From Amycolatopsis azurea DSM 43854 (GTDB lineage: Bacteria; Actinomycetota; Actinomycetes; Mycobacteriales; Pseudonocardiaceae), in assembly GCF_001995215.1 (NCBI RefSeq), contig NZ_MUXN01000025.1, forward strand, positions 1 through 64,000: 64,000 nt of DNA, read 5' to 3'. A program made the translations under genes and the position numbers. Position 1 is the first letter of the stretch. Every line of letters begins with the position of its first letter. This document shows, in pieces, positions 32,352-39,985 of this stretch. The notes under the pieces were generated by a model that was not told where the DNA came from, did not search any database, and saw nothing but the letters and a program-made list of their open reading frames with translations.

Positions 32352-33896
32352 ATGGCCACATCCGAACCCGCGGCGGCGCTGACCGCCGAAGGGATCAGCA
32401 AACGGTTCTCCGGGGTGACGGCGCTCGACGGCGTCACCCTGGACTTCCGGCCCGGCGAGGTGCTCGCGCTGATGGGCGAGAACGGCGCCGGGAAGTCCAC
32501 CCTGCTGCGGGTGCTGTCCGGCGACCACGGTCCCGACGACGGGCACCTGCTGATCGACGGCGCCCCCGTGAGCTTCGACAGCCCGCGGGCCGCGATGGCC
32601 GCCGGGATCCGGGTGATCTACCAGGAGCCGGAGATCATCCCGCACGTTTCGGTGGCGGAGAACGTCTTCGTCGGCGAACTGCCCGCGCGGGGACGGCTGG
32701 TCAACCGGCGGACCCTGCACCGGATGACACAGGAAGCGTTGCGGGAGTATGGGTTCGAGGGCGTCCTGCGGCCGGAGACGCTCGGGAGCAGGCTGTCCGC
32801 CGCGCAGCGGCAGCTGGTCGAGATCCTGCGGGTGCTCACCGCCGCGACCCCGCCGAAGGTGATCGCGTTCGACGAGCCGACGTCGTCGCTGTCCGAGCAC
32901 GAGGTCGACGCGCTGTTCGCGCTGATCCGGAGGCTGCGCGACAGCGGCGTGGCGGTCGTCTACGTCTCCCACCGGATGAAGGAGATCTTCCAGCTCGCGG
33001 ACCGGGTGGCGGTGCTGCGCGACGGCAGGCTGATCGGCGTGGAGGACGCGACAGCCACCGACGAGAACCAGTTGGTGCGCATGATGATCGGCCGCGATCT
33101 GTCCACTTTGGAGCGCCGGGTCACCCAGGAGACCGGCCGGGTCGTGCTGCGGCTCGACCAGGTCACCACCGACGACGTCACCGGCATCTCCCTGGAGGTC
33201 CGCGCGGGCGAGGTCGTCTGTCTCGCCGGTCTGGTCGGCGCCGGTCGTTCGGAACTCGCGCACGCGATCGTCGGCGACCTGCCGGTGCGCTCGGGCACCG
33301 TCGAACTGGACGGGAAACCGTTGCGTGCCCGCACTCCCGGCGACGCGGTCAAGGCGGGGATCGGGTTCGCGCCGGAGGAACGCAAGACCGACGCGTTGCT
33401 GATGCAGCGGTCCGTGCGGGACAACGTCTCCATCGCCGTGCTCGACCGGCTGCGCCGCTTCCGGGTGGTGCGCCGCGCCAAGGAACGCGAACTCGTCGCC
33501 GAGTACGTGCGCGAACTGCGGGTGCGGACGCCGTCGATGGAGCAGGAGGTCCGCAAGCTCTCCGGCGGCAACCAGCAGAAGACCGTCCTCGCGCGCTGGC
33601 TCGCGCGGCGGCCGAAACTGCTGATCCTCGACGAACCGACGCGCGGCGTCGACGTCGGCGCGAAGGCCGAGATCTACCGGATCATCGACGGTCTCGCCGC
33701 CGAAGGCATCGCGCTGCTGGTGATCTCGTCCGATCTGCCCGAGGTGCTGAGCCTCGCCGACCGGATCGTCGTCCTGCGCGCGGGCCGGGTCGCCGGGGAA
33801 CTCGACCGCGACGACGCGACCGAGGAAGCCGTGCTGACCCTGGCCATCCCCGCCACCGAACCCGCCGTCGAAGAAGACCAGGAGATCGCCTCGTGA
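32352..33896 (+). CDS. Sugar ABC ATP-binding protein, AraG/RbsA-type tandem ATPase (514 aa)
   Basis: Cytoplasmic energiser with two ABC domains. Domain 1 has Walker A GENGAGKST, Q-loop IYQEPEIIP, LSAAQRQLVEI in the signature place, and Walker B VIAFDEPTSSLS. Domain 2 lacks a normal Walker A (LAGLVGAGRSELAHAI) as usual for the family, but has LSGGNQQKTVLARWLA and LLILDEPTRGVDVG. The ATG at 32352 has GGAGG eight bases upstream, 20 bases after the receptor gene. It overlaps the permease gene by four bases. Confidence 0.92.
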   Translation: MATSEPAAALTAEGISKRFSGVTALDGVTLDFRPGEVLALMGENGAGKSTLLRVLSGDHGPDDGHLLIDGAPVSFDSPRAAMAAGIRVIYQEPEIIPHVSVAENVFVGELPARGRLVNRRTLHRMTQEALREYGFEGVLRPETLGSRLSAAQRQLVEILRVLTAATPPKVIAFDEPTSSLSEHEVDALFALIRRLRDSGVAVVYVSHRMKEIFQLADRVAVLRDGRLIGVEDATATDENQLVRMMIGRDLSTLERRVTQETGRVVLRLDQVTTDDVTGISLEVRAGEVVCLAGLVGAGRSELAHAIVGDLPVRSGTVELDGKPLRARTPGDAVKAGIGFAPEERKTDALLMQRSVRDNVSIAVLDRLRRFRVVRRAKERELVAEYVRELRVRTPSMEQEVRKLSGGNQQKTVLARWLARRPKLLILDEPTRGVDVGAKAEIYRIIDGLAAEGIALLVISSDLPEVLSLADRIVVLRAGRVAGELDRDDATEEAVLTLAIPATEPAVEEDQEIAS

Positions 33897-34930
33897 GCAC
33901 CCCCACGCGCACCGAATCCGAAGAACGGGCTCCCGCCGGGGAGACCGAGCGGGTCTCCCCCGCCCGGCGGGTGCTGACCGCGATCGGCGTGCAGAACTCG
34001 AGCCTGCTGCTCACCCTGATCGCGCTCGTGATCCTGATGAGCTCGCTGAACGAGAACTTCCTCCGTACCAACAACCTGCTGCTGATCGGCAGCGCGATCA
34101 CCATCATGGGCCTGCTGTCGCTGGTGCAGACCCTGGTGATCATCCTCGGCGCGCTCGACATCTCGGTCGGCTCGATGGCCGGACTCGCGTCGGTGGTTTC
34201 GGCGATGGTGTTCACCTCGACCGGGAGTTCCGCGGTCGGGACACTCGCCGCGATCGGCGTCGGCGTGGTGTGCGGCCTGGTCAACGGCATGATCATCATC
34301 TTCGGCCGGGTCAACCCGGTGGTCGCGACGCTGGCGATGCTCGCGACGTACAAGGGCATCGCGCAGGTGATCTCGGACGGCAAGGCGCAGGGCTACACCG
34401 GCGCCGACGACCTGTTCATCTTCCTGGCCAAGGGATCCATCGCCGGGCTGCCGACGCTGGTGTGGGTGTTCCTGATCGTCGCTGCGGTGCTGCACTTCCT
34501 GTTGCGCTACACCGACATCGGCCGCAACATCTACGCGATCGGCGGCAACGACACGGCCGCGCGGCTGGCCGGGATCAACATCAACCGCTACATCATCGGC
34601 GTGTACGCCCTCGTCGGCGTGGTCGCGGCGATCGCAGGTCTGCTGATCACCGCGCGCACGGGGTCCGGGCAGCCGACGTCCGGTTCCGAAGGGCTCGAAC
34701 TGCTGGCCGTCACCGGCGCCGCGCTCGGCGGCACGATGCTCAAGGGCGGCAAGGGCTCCATCATCAGCACCGTGCTGGCGGTGATCATCCTGGGCGTGCT
34801 CAACAACGGGATGTCCGGACTCGGCGTCAACCCCTTCTGGCAGAACATGGCGACCGGGTCCCTGCTCGTCATCGCCGTCGTGCTCCAGCAGGTCCGCGGC
34901 GGGGAACGCCGGGTCGGCCTGCCCGTATGA
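33893..34930 (+). CDS. Sugar ABC permease, AraH/RbsC type (345 aa)
   Basis: Inner-membrane subunit (BPD_transp_2). After a polar N-tail, hydrophobic segments run from SSLLLTLIALVILMSS to MATGSLLVIAVVLQQV. The family motif GALDISVGSMAGL and IYAIGGNDTAARLAGININ are present. Start GTG inside GTGA overlapping the ATPase stop; its own stop overlaps the regulator start, so all are coupled. Confidence 0.9.
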   Translation: MSTPTRTESEERAPAGETERVSPARRVLTAIGVQNSSLLLTLIALVILMSSLNENFLRTNNLLLIGSAITIMGLLSLVQTLVIILGALDISVGSMAGLASVVSAMVFTSTGSSAVGTLAAIGVGVVCGLVNGMIIIFGRVNPVVATLAMLATYKGIAQVISDGKAQGYTGADDLFIFLAKGSIAGLPTLVWVFLIVAAVLHFLLRYTDIGRNIYAIGGNDTAARLAGININRYIIGVYALVGVVAAIAGLLITARTGSGQPTSGSEGLELLAVTGAALGGTMLKGGKGSIISTVLAVIILGVLNNGMSGLGVNPFWQNMATGSLLVIAVVLQQVRGGERRVGLPV

Positions 34931-35583
34931 CCCGGCATGCCCGGATCGTCGACGAACTGGGCAGGCTGATCGCTTCCGGAGCTTTCGGGACCGGGCAGCC
35001 GATCGTGCCGGAAGACCTCGGCCGCAGGTTCTCCGCGTCGCGCACGGTGGTGCGGGAAGCGTTGCGGGTGCTGGAATCCAAGGGCATGGTGACGGCGCGG
35101 CCGCGGGTCGGCACCTGGACGCGGCCGCCGGAGCACTGGGACGCGATCGATCCGGACGTCATCGCCTGGCGGGTCGCCGGGCCCGAACGCTCCCGGCATC
35201 TGGCGGACCTGCACGAACTGCGGCTGGCGATCGAACCGCAGGCGGCGAGAATGGCGGCGTGGCACCGTCGCCCGGACGAACTCGCGGTCCTCGTCGCGAC
35301 GTACGGGCTGATGGCGGACGCCACCGGCGCTGTCGACCTCCAGGCTTTTCGGGCGGCCGACAGCGCTTTCCACGCGGCCCTGCTTCGCGCGTCCGGCAAT
35401 CCCTTGATCGCGCAGTTGCACGTCCCGGTCGTCGCGGCGCTCGAAGAGGTCCCCGGTGACGAAGTGCTCGCGGCGCATTCGCTCGTGGTGGCGATGGTGC
35501 TCGGAAAGGACGCCGACGGAGCGGAATCGGCGACCCGGTGCCTGCTGGAAACCGTTGTGCCGTACCGCTCATCGGCATCTTGA
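34927..35583 (+). CDS. FadR-type GntR regulator of the sugar operon (218 aa)
   Basis: DNA-binding regulator: winged helix at residues 5-65 (IVDELGRLIASGAFGTGQPI, LGRRFSASRTVVREALRVLESKG, VTARPRVGTWTRP), then an FCD all-helical sensor domain (LHELRLAIEPQAARMAA, FHAALLRASGNPLI). Its ATG overlaps the permease stop (ATGA), so it is produced with the transporter it most likely controls. The inverted repeat around the operon promoter is its candidate site. The ligand is presumably the sugar or its product. Confidence 0.88.
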   Translation: MTRHARIVDELGRLIASGAFGTGQPIVPEDLGRRFSASRTVVREALRVLESKGMVTARPRVGTWTRPPEHWDAIDPDVIAWRVAGPERSRHLADLHELRLAIEPQAARMAAWHRRPDELAVLVATYGLMADATGAVDLQAFRAADSAFHAALLRASGNPLIAQLHVPVVAALEEVPGDEVLAAHSLVVAMVLGKDADGAESATRCLLETVVPYRSSAS

Positions 35584-35620
35584 GTGGTACACACCATTCC
35601 AGGTTCCGTTTCCCCGCTCA

Positions 35621-35768
35621 ATCACGCGTGTCGTCCGTCTGATCACGCGTGTCGTCCATCCAGTCACGTCGGCCCGGCTTGCGGCATCGGCGAACGCGCG
35701 TGCTTGAAGGCCGAACTCACGTGATCAGATGGCGAACGCGCGTGATTGGATGGACGACACGCGTGATC
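35621..35768. repeat. Cluster of TCACGCGTGTCGTCC repeats with a 22-bp inverted pair
   Basis: ATCACGCGTGTCGTCC occurs directly at 35621 and 35642. The second copy (35641-35662) is perfectly inverted at 35747-35768, 84 bases apart. Between them GGCGAACGCGCGTG occurs twice (35689, 35731). No coding frame is credible. The 340-base gap 35584-35923 contains only these and the next element. Confidence 0.8.
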
Positions 35769-35844
35769 GGGTGGACGTCAGCCGGGCGGAGACGAGGCCG
35801 GACCTCGTGAAGTGCTCGACTGCTCGCACTTGCCGGCTTCGGGT

Positions 35845-35897
35845 GTCGCGAAAGCCACTTTCGCAACGTTGAAGGTTGCGAAAGTGGCTTTCACAAC
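35845..35897. repeat. Hairpin of the GCGAAAGCCACTTTCGC family
   Basis: 23-bp arms (35845-35867, 35875-35897) with two mismatches, loop GTTGAAG, 27 bases beyond the dinB stop. Confidence 0.85.
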
Positions 35898-35923
35898 GCT
35901 GTCCGGCACGTGAAACGCGAAGG

Positions 35924-37243
35924 TCAGGCCAGGCAGTCGCCGGGTTCACCTCGCCGGAGGGCCGGGTCGTCCTGGAGGAAGGTCCGGGCCACGCCCGGCC
36001 CGCTGGACCGCGTCTCGAACCGGACGGTCACCCGCCCGTGCCCGGCGCCCTGCACCCAGCCGCTCCCGTGCTCTTCGTGCACGACGTCGTCCCCGGGCCG
36101 CCAGCTCGACGACGGGACCGCGACCGCCGGCGCGGGCGCCCGCTCGACCACGGGCACGTCCGGAACCGGGACGGACAGGGTGAACAGCGGATCCTGATGC
36201 GGCACCGAAAGCCCGGAGAGCGCGACCCCGGCCAGCCGCACCCCGCCGAACTCGGTCGGGTCGATCAGCAGCCGTTCCGCCATCGACGCGAGCTGGTCGA
36301 ACTCGTCGGTGGGCGAAGCCATCGTCTCCGACCGCGTCACCGTGCTGAAGTCGGTGTGCCGCAGCTTCACCACCACCGTCCGCGCGACCCGGCCGGCGTT
36401 GATCAGCCGCCGGTGCGCGTGGACGGCCAGATCGCGAACCTCGCGCCGCAGGCTCGGCAGGTCGATCAGGTCCCGGTCGAAGGTGGTCTCCGCGCTGACC
36501 TGCTTGAGTTCCGCACGGTCGGACACCGGCCGGTCGTCGACGCCGGTGGCGAGGCGCCGCAGGTCCCGGCCGACCACACTGCCCAAAGTGGACACCGCGT
36601 CGGCGTCGGAGAGCGCGGTCAGCTGGCCCAGCGTCCGGACGCCGATCGCCCGCAGTTTCCCTTCCGCCACCGGCCCGATCCCCCACAGCACCCTGGTCGG
36701 CAGCGGGGCGAGGAAGTCGCGTTCGGTGCCCTGGTCGACGACGAGCAGCCCGTCCGGTTTCGCCAGATCCGAGGCGACCTTCGCGACCTGCTTGCCCGAC
36801 GCCGCCCCGATCGACGCCACCAGGCCGATCTCGGACCGGATGTGCTCCCGCAGGCGGGCACCGAAGTCCTTCACCTCGGCCGAGGAGGCCCCGGCCAGCG
36901 ACGGCGGTTCCGCGAAGGCCTCGTCGAGGGAGATCCGCTCCAGCACGGGCGCGTACGTGGCGACGAGCTCGAACACCCGCGTGCTCAGCAGTTCGTACAG
37001 TTTGAACCGCGGCGGCAGGATGACCCCGTTGGGCGGCAACAACCGTCGCGCCTGCGACATCGGCATCGCCGACTTGATCCCGTGTTCGCGCGCCTGATAG
37101 CTCGCCCCGGCGACCACGCCGCGCGGGCCCGCGCCGCCGACCAGGACGGGACGCTTCGCCAGCGTCGGCCGGGTCAGCTGTTCACAGGAGGCGTAGAACG
37201 CGTCCATGTCGAGGTGGATGACCCACCGGTCATGCCCGCCCAT
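35924..37243 (-). CDS. dinB: DNA polymerase IV, Y family (439 aa)
   Basis: Error-prone translesion polymerase. N-terminal catalytic core VIHLDMDAFYASCEQLTRP, then the second acidic site RISLDEAFAEP. Helix-hairpin-helix region LWGIGPVAEGKLRAIGV and a little-finger domain follow to about residue 345. The last 95 residues (VVHEEHGSGWVQGAGHG, a small beta barrel) are an extra tail; no clear beta-clamp motif was identified. Its start overlaps the upstream regulator gene by 14 bases and it is last of five linked genes, an unusual setting for dinB. No LexA box was seen at its start. Confidence 0.9.
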   Translation of the reverse strand: MGGHDRWVIHLDMDAFYASCEQLTRPTLAKRPVLVGGAGPRGVVAGASYQAREHGIKSAMPMSQARRLLPPNGVILPPRFKLYELLSTRVFELVATYAPVLERISLDEAFAEPPSLAGASSAEVKDFGARLREHIRSEIGLVASIGAASGKQVAKVASDLAKPDGLLVVDQGTERDFLAPLPTRVLWGIGPVAEGKLRAIGVRTLGQLTALSDADAVSTLGSVVGRDLRRLATGVDDRPVSDRAELKQVSAETTFDRDLIDLPSLRREVRDLAVHAHRRLINAGRVARTVVVKLRHTDFSTVTRSETMASPTDEFDQLASMAERLLIDPTEFGGVRLAGVALSGLSVPHQDPLFTLSVPVPDVPVVERAPAPAVAVPSSSWRPGDDVVHEEHGSGWVQGAGHGRVTVRFETRSSGPGVARTFLQDDPALRRGEPGDCLA

Positions 37244-37553
37244 CGCCCGGTACCTCGAGAAGACGATGCAGGGCCTTCGTGTAGTCCTCGAACGCGGCCC
37301 GGCCTCGGGTGGTCAGCTCGACCAGCGTCACCGGTGTGCGGTGTTCGAAGGCCTTGGTGATCTCGACGTAGCCGGCGTCCTCGAGTTTGCGCAGATGCGT
37401 CGACAGGTTGCCCGGCGTCATGTCCAGCAGCTGCTGCAACCGCGGGAAGGTGATGCGGTCCCCCGGCCCCAGGCTCGACAGCGCCACGGTGACCCGCAGC
37501 CGCGCCTGCGCGTGGATCACCGGATCGAGCTGCGGCAGCCCGTCTTCGCTCAT
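37230..37553 (-). CDS. Winged-helix regulator, PF13601-type (107 aa)
   Basis: Small DNA-binding protein made of one winged helix: ARLRVTVALSSLGPGDRITF, LQQLLDMTPGNLSTHLRKLEDAGYVEI, then KAFEHRTPVTLVELT as the wing. Such proteins usually regulate the exporter or membrane gene beside them. Overlaps the membrane-protein gene (ATGA, four bases) and dinB (14 bases). The CTTTGT/ACAAAG palindromes before the ABC ATPase gene at the head of the cluster are a plausible target. Confidence 0.85.
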   Translation of the reverse strand: MSEDGLPQLDPVIHAQARLRVTVALSSLGPGDRITFPRLQQLLDMTPGNLSTHLRKLEDAGYVEITKAFEHRTPVTLVELTTRGRAAFEDYTKALHRLLEVPGDGRA

Positions 37554-38179
37554 CGCGACCGCACCAGGAAGACCAGCGACGCCACCAGGAAGCCACCGCC
37601 GCCCGCGAGACTCAGCACGAGGAAGTTGTGCGGTCCCCCGGCCAGCACGCTCGCCGCGCCGCACGCGATGATCCACACGCCGAGGCCGTATTGCAGCTTG
37701 CTCTGCCACAGCATCCCGCCCGCGAGGTACATCAGGCCGGTCAGCATGAGCGAGGTCCCGGACCACAGCAACGGGATCAGGTCGGCGTCGAGGCCGAGGC
37801 GGATCAGCGCGGTGTTCACCACCGTCAGCCCGCCGAACGCGATCATCCAGCTCCAGCCGTACATCGCCCCGACGAGCCGGGACGGCCCGCGCACGCCGCG
37901 GCCCGCGCGGATGCCGTAGATCGCCGAGTACGCCATCGCGCCGGCGAACCCGGCGACGGTGATCACCCCGGCGACCCACATCGGCATCAGGGCGGTGGGC
38001 GGGGCGGAGACGTAGACGAGCCCGAAACCGAACAGCCACACCAGACCCCAGACGGCGAGCAGCACGGAGGGATTCGGCCCGATCTCGCGCCGGGTCTTCT
38101 CCGACTGACTGGCGATGAGCGCGAGCGATTCCTCAGGCGTCATCGGCCGCGCGTCGTCGTCGCGTTCATCCTCCACCAC
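37550..38179 (-). CDS. Membrane protein, unknown (209 aa)
   Basis: An N-terminal polar segment (MTPEESLALIASQSEKTRREI) precedes about six hydrophobic helices (VLLAVWGLVWLFGFGLVYVS to FLVASLVFLVRSR). Proteins of this shape commonly stand next to a PF13601 winged-helix regulator. The function is unknown; a sensor or partner of the regulator is inferred from the overlap. Twenty bases after the ABC permease gene. Confidence 0.75.
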   Translation of the reverse strand: MVEDERDDDARPMTPEESLALIASQSEKTRREIGPNPSVLLAVWGLVWLFGFGLVYVSAPPTALMPMWVAGVITVAGFAGAMAYSAIYGIRAGRGVRGPSRLVGAMYGWSWMIAFGGLTVVNTALIRLGLDADLIPLLWSGTSLMLTGLMYLAGGMLWQSKLQYGLGVWIIACGAASVLAGGPHNFLVLSLAGGGGFLVASLVFLVRSR

Positions 38180-38199
38180 CTCGGAAAACTAACACGGGC

Positions 38200-38931
38200 T
38201 CACAGCCTGGCCGTGTCAAGCCGGAACCTCGCCATCACCACGAGCGCGGGCACCACCAGCCAGGCCGCGAGCACCCCGACGGCGATCAGCGTCCCCGAAC
38301 CGCCGAGCACCGGCGCGCGGCCGATCTCGCCGAGCCAGTACGTCGGCATGAGGTGCCCGGCGGTGTTCATCCAGCCGGGCAGGATCTGCAACGGGATCCA
38401 CAGCCCGCCGAACATGCCCAGCGGCAGCATCAGCGCGCCGGTCACGGCCTGGACGGTGTCGCCCTTGCCGAACAGCCCGATCATCAGGCCCAGCACCGCG
38501 AAGGGCAGCGCGCCGAGCCACAGCGAACCGAAGATCGTCAGCCACTGGCCGGTTTCCAGCCGGATACCGCGGATCATCCCGGCCGCGAAGATCACCAGCA
38601 GCACGGGCAGCGCGACGAACAAACCCGCCGACACCTTGACCATGAGATAGCCCGGCGCCCGCATCGGCGTCAGCCGCAGGGTGCGCTGCCAGCCGTCGGT
38701 GCGCTCGGTGGCGACGCGGGTACCGGTGAAGAGCGCGGCGGTCATGGCGCCGTACGCGGCCATGTTCACCATGGTCACCGTCGCGGTCGAGATGCCGGGC
38801 GCGATCTCCTGGGCGCCGAAGATCCCGCCGAACAACAGGAACATCGCCAGCGGCATGCCGATGGTGAACAGCGCGAACTGCGGGCTACGGACGATGCGCT
38901 TGATCTCCAGCGCGAGGTAGCTCAGGTTCAT
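38200..38931 (-). CDS. ABC-2 type export permease (243 aa)
   Basis: Six-helix permease of a drug or lipid exporter: LEIKRIVRSPQFALFTIGMP, AAYGAMTAALFTGTRVATER, GLFVALPVLLVIFAAGMI, WLGALPFAVLGLMIGLF, ALMLPLGMFGGLWIPLQ and VGVLAAWLVVPALVVM. It pairs with the ATPase immediately upstream (four-base overlap). Start ATG at 38931 from the overlap and homology. Confidence 0.87.
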   Translation of the reverse strand: MNLSYLALEIKRIVRSPQFALFTIGMPLAMFLLFGGIFGAQEIAPGISTATVTMVNMAAYGAMTAALFTGTRVATERTDGWQRTLRLTPMRAPGYLMVKVSAGLFVALPVLLVIFAAGMIRGIRLETGQWLTIFGSLWLGALPFAVLGLMIGLFGKGDTVQAVTGALMLPLGMFGGLWIPLQILPGWMNTAGHLMPTYWLGEIGRAPVLGGSGTLIAVGVLAAWLVVPALVVMARFRLDTARL

Positions 38932-39839
38932 CGCGACACTCCCTCGGTTACGTCGGCGGTCAGCGCGATGAAGGCTTCTTCCAGCCCCACGGCGGTGATT
39001 TCGATGTTCGCGGCGTCCGGGAACTCGCGCAGCAGACCGCGGATGGCGAGGTCGGAATCCGCACAACTCAACTCCGCGCGCCCGGCCCGCAGCACCGCGC
39101 GCGACACCCCGGGCAGCGCGGCGAGGGCCGCTTCGGTGTCGTGGGTGGCATTCGGGACGACGGCGCGCAGCACCCGCCCGGCGACCGCGGCCCGGACCTC
39201 GCCGACCGGCCCGTCCGCGACGACCCGGCCGTGCCGCATGAGCACGACGCGGTCCGCGTAGTCCTCGGCCTCGGCGAGGTAATGCGTCGCGAATACGACC
39301 GTCCGGCCCGTCTCGGTGTACTCCCGCATCGACGCCCAGAACCGGCGCCGCCCGTCGACGTCCATCGCCGCGGTCGGTTCGTCGAGCACCAGCAGATCCG
39401 GATCGCCGACCAGCGCGAGCGCGAACCGCACTCGCTGCTGCTCCCCGCCGGAGAGCTTCCCGCAGCGGCGGTTCGCGTACTCGGCGACGCCGGCGCGCTT
39501 GAGCACCTCGCGGGTCGGCAGCGGGTTCCGGTGCAGCGAGGCGAACAGGCCGACGAGTTCGGCGACCGTGGCGTCCCTGAGCAACGTCCCGTTCTGGGCC
39601 ATCGCGCCGACCGTCCCCCGGTCCATCGCCTCGGCCGCGCTGACCCCGGCGACCCGGACCTGCCCCACGTCCGGCCTGGTCAGGCCCAGCAGCATGTCGA
39701 TCGTGGTGGATTTGCCCGCCCCGTTCGGTCCGAGCAGCGCCACCACCTCCCCCGGTGCGACCCGCACGCTGACGTCGTCGACGGCCAGGACGTCACCGAA
39801 GCGCTTCACCAGCCCTTCGAGGCTGAACGCGTCCGCCAT
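38928..39839 (-). CDS. ABC exporter ATP-binding protein, DrrA/CcmA-like (303 aa)
   Basis: ATPase of the exporter. Walker A GPNGAGKST, signature LSGGEQQRVRFALAL, Walker B LLVLDEPTAAMD, H-loop VVFATHYLAEAEDYADRV, and a C-terminal 80-residue accessory domain (ITAVGLEEAFIALTA) as in DrrA types. GGGGGAAAGTC precedes the ATG at 39839. First gene of the five-gene series ending in dinB; two CTTTGT-type palindromes lie upstream. Confidence 0.88.
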   Translation of the reverse strand: MADAFSLEGLVKRFGDVLAVDDVSVRVAPGEVVALLGPNGAGKSTTIDMLLGLTRPDVGQVRVAGVSAAEAMDRGTVGAMAQNGTLLRDATVAELVGLFASLHRNPLPTREVLKRAGVAEYANRRCGKLSGGEQQRVRFALALVGDPDLLVLDEPTAAMDVDGRRRFWASMREYTETGRTVVFATHYLAEAEDYADRVVLMRHGRVVADGPVGEVRAAVAGRVLRAVVPNATHDTEAALAALPGVSRAVLRAGRAELSCADSDLAIRGLLREFPDAANIEITAVGLEEAFIALTADVTEGVSR

Positions 39840-39867
39840 GACTTTCCCCCTTCGAGCACTCTGAACA

Positions 39868-39899
39868 ACAAAGCTCACTCCGCACTTTGTAACACAAAG
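39868..39899. promoter_or_regulatory. Operator of the ABC exporter-dinB operon
   Basis: CTTTGT-AAC-ACAAAG (39885-39899) is a perfect palindrome; a further ACAAAG at 39868-39873 pairs with the same CTTTGT. Located 29-60 bases before the ATPase start. The winged-helix protein at 37230 is the likely binder. Confidence 0.6.
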
Positions 39900-39926
39900 C
39901 CCCCTGCGGTGGAAACCCCGGAGGTA

Positions 39927-39975
39927 CATGAAGGCCCCCTTCCTGTACCTAGGCGCAAGGAAGGGGGCCTTCATG
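39927..39975. terminator. Hairpin of the TGAAGGCCCCCTTC family
   Basis: Perfect 18-bp arms CATGAAGGCCCCCTTCCT and complement, 13-base loop, 11 bases beyond the stop of the peptidase gene (minus strand). Confidence 0.85.
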
Positions 39976-39985
39976 CACTTGGGGA

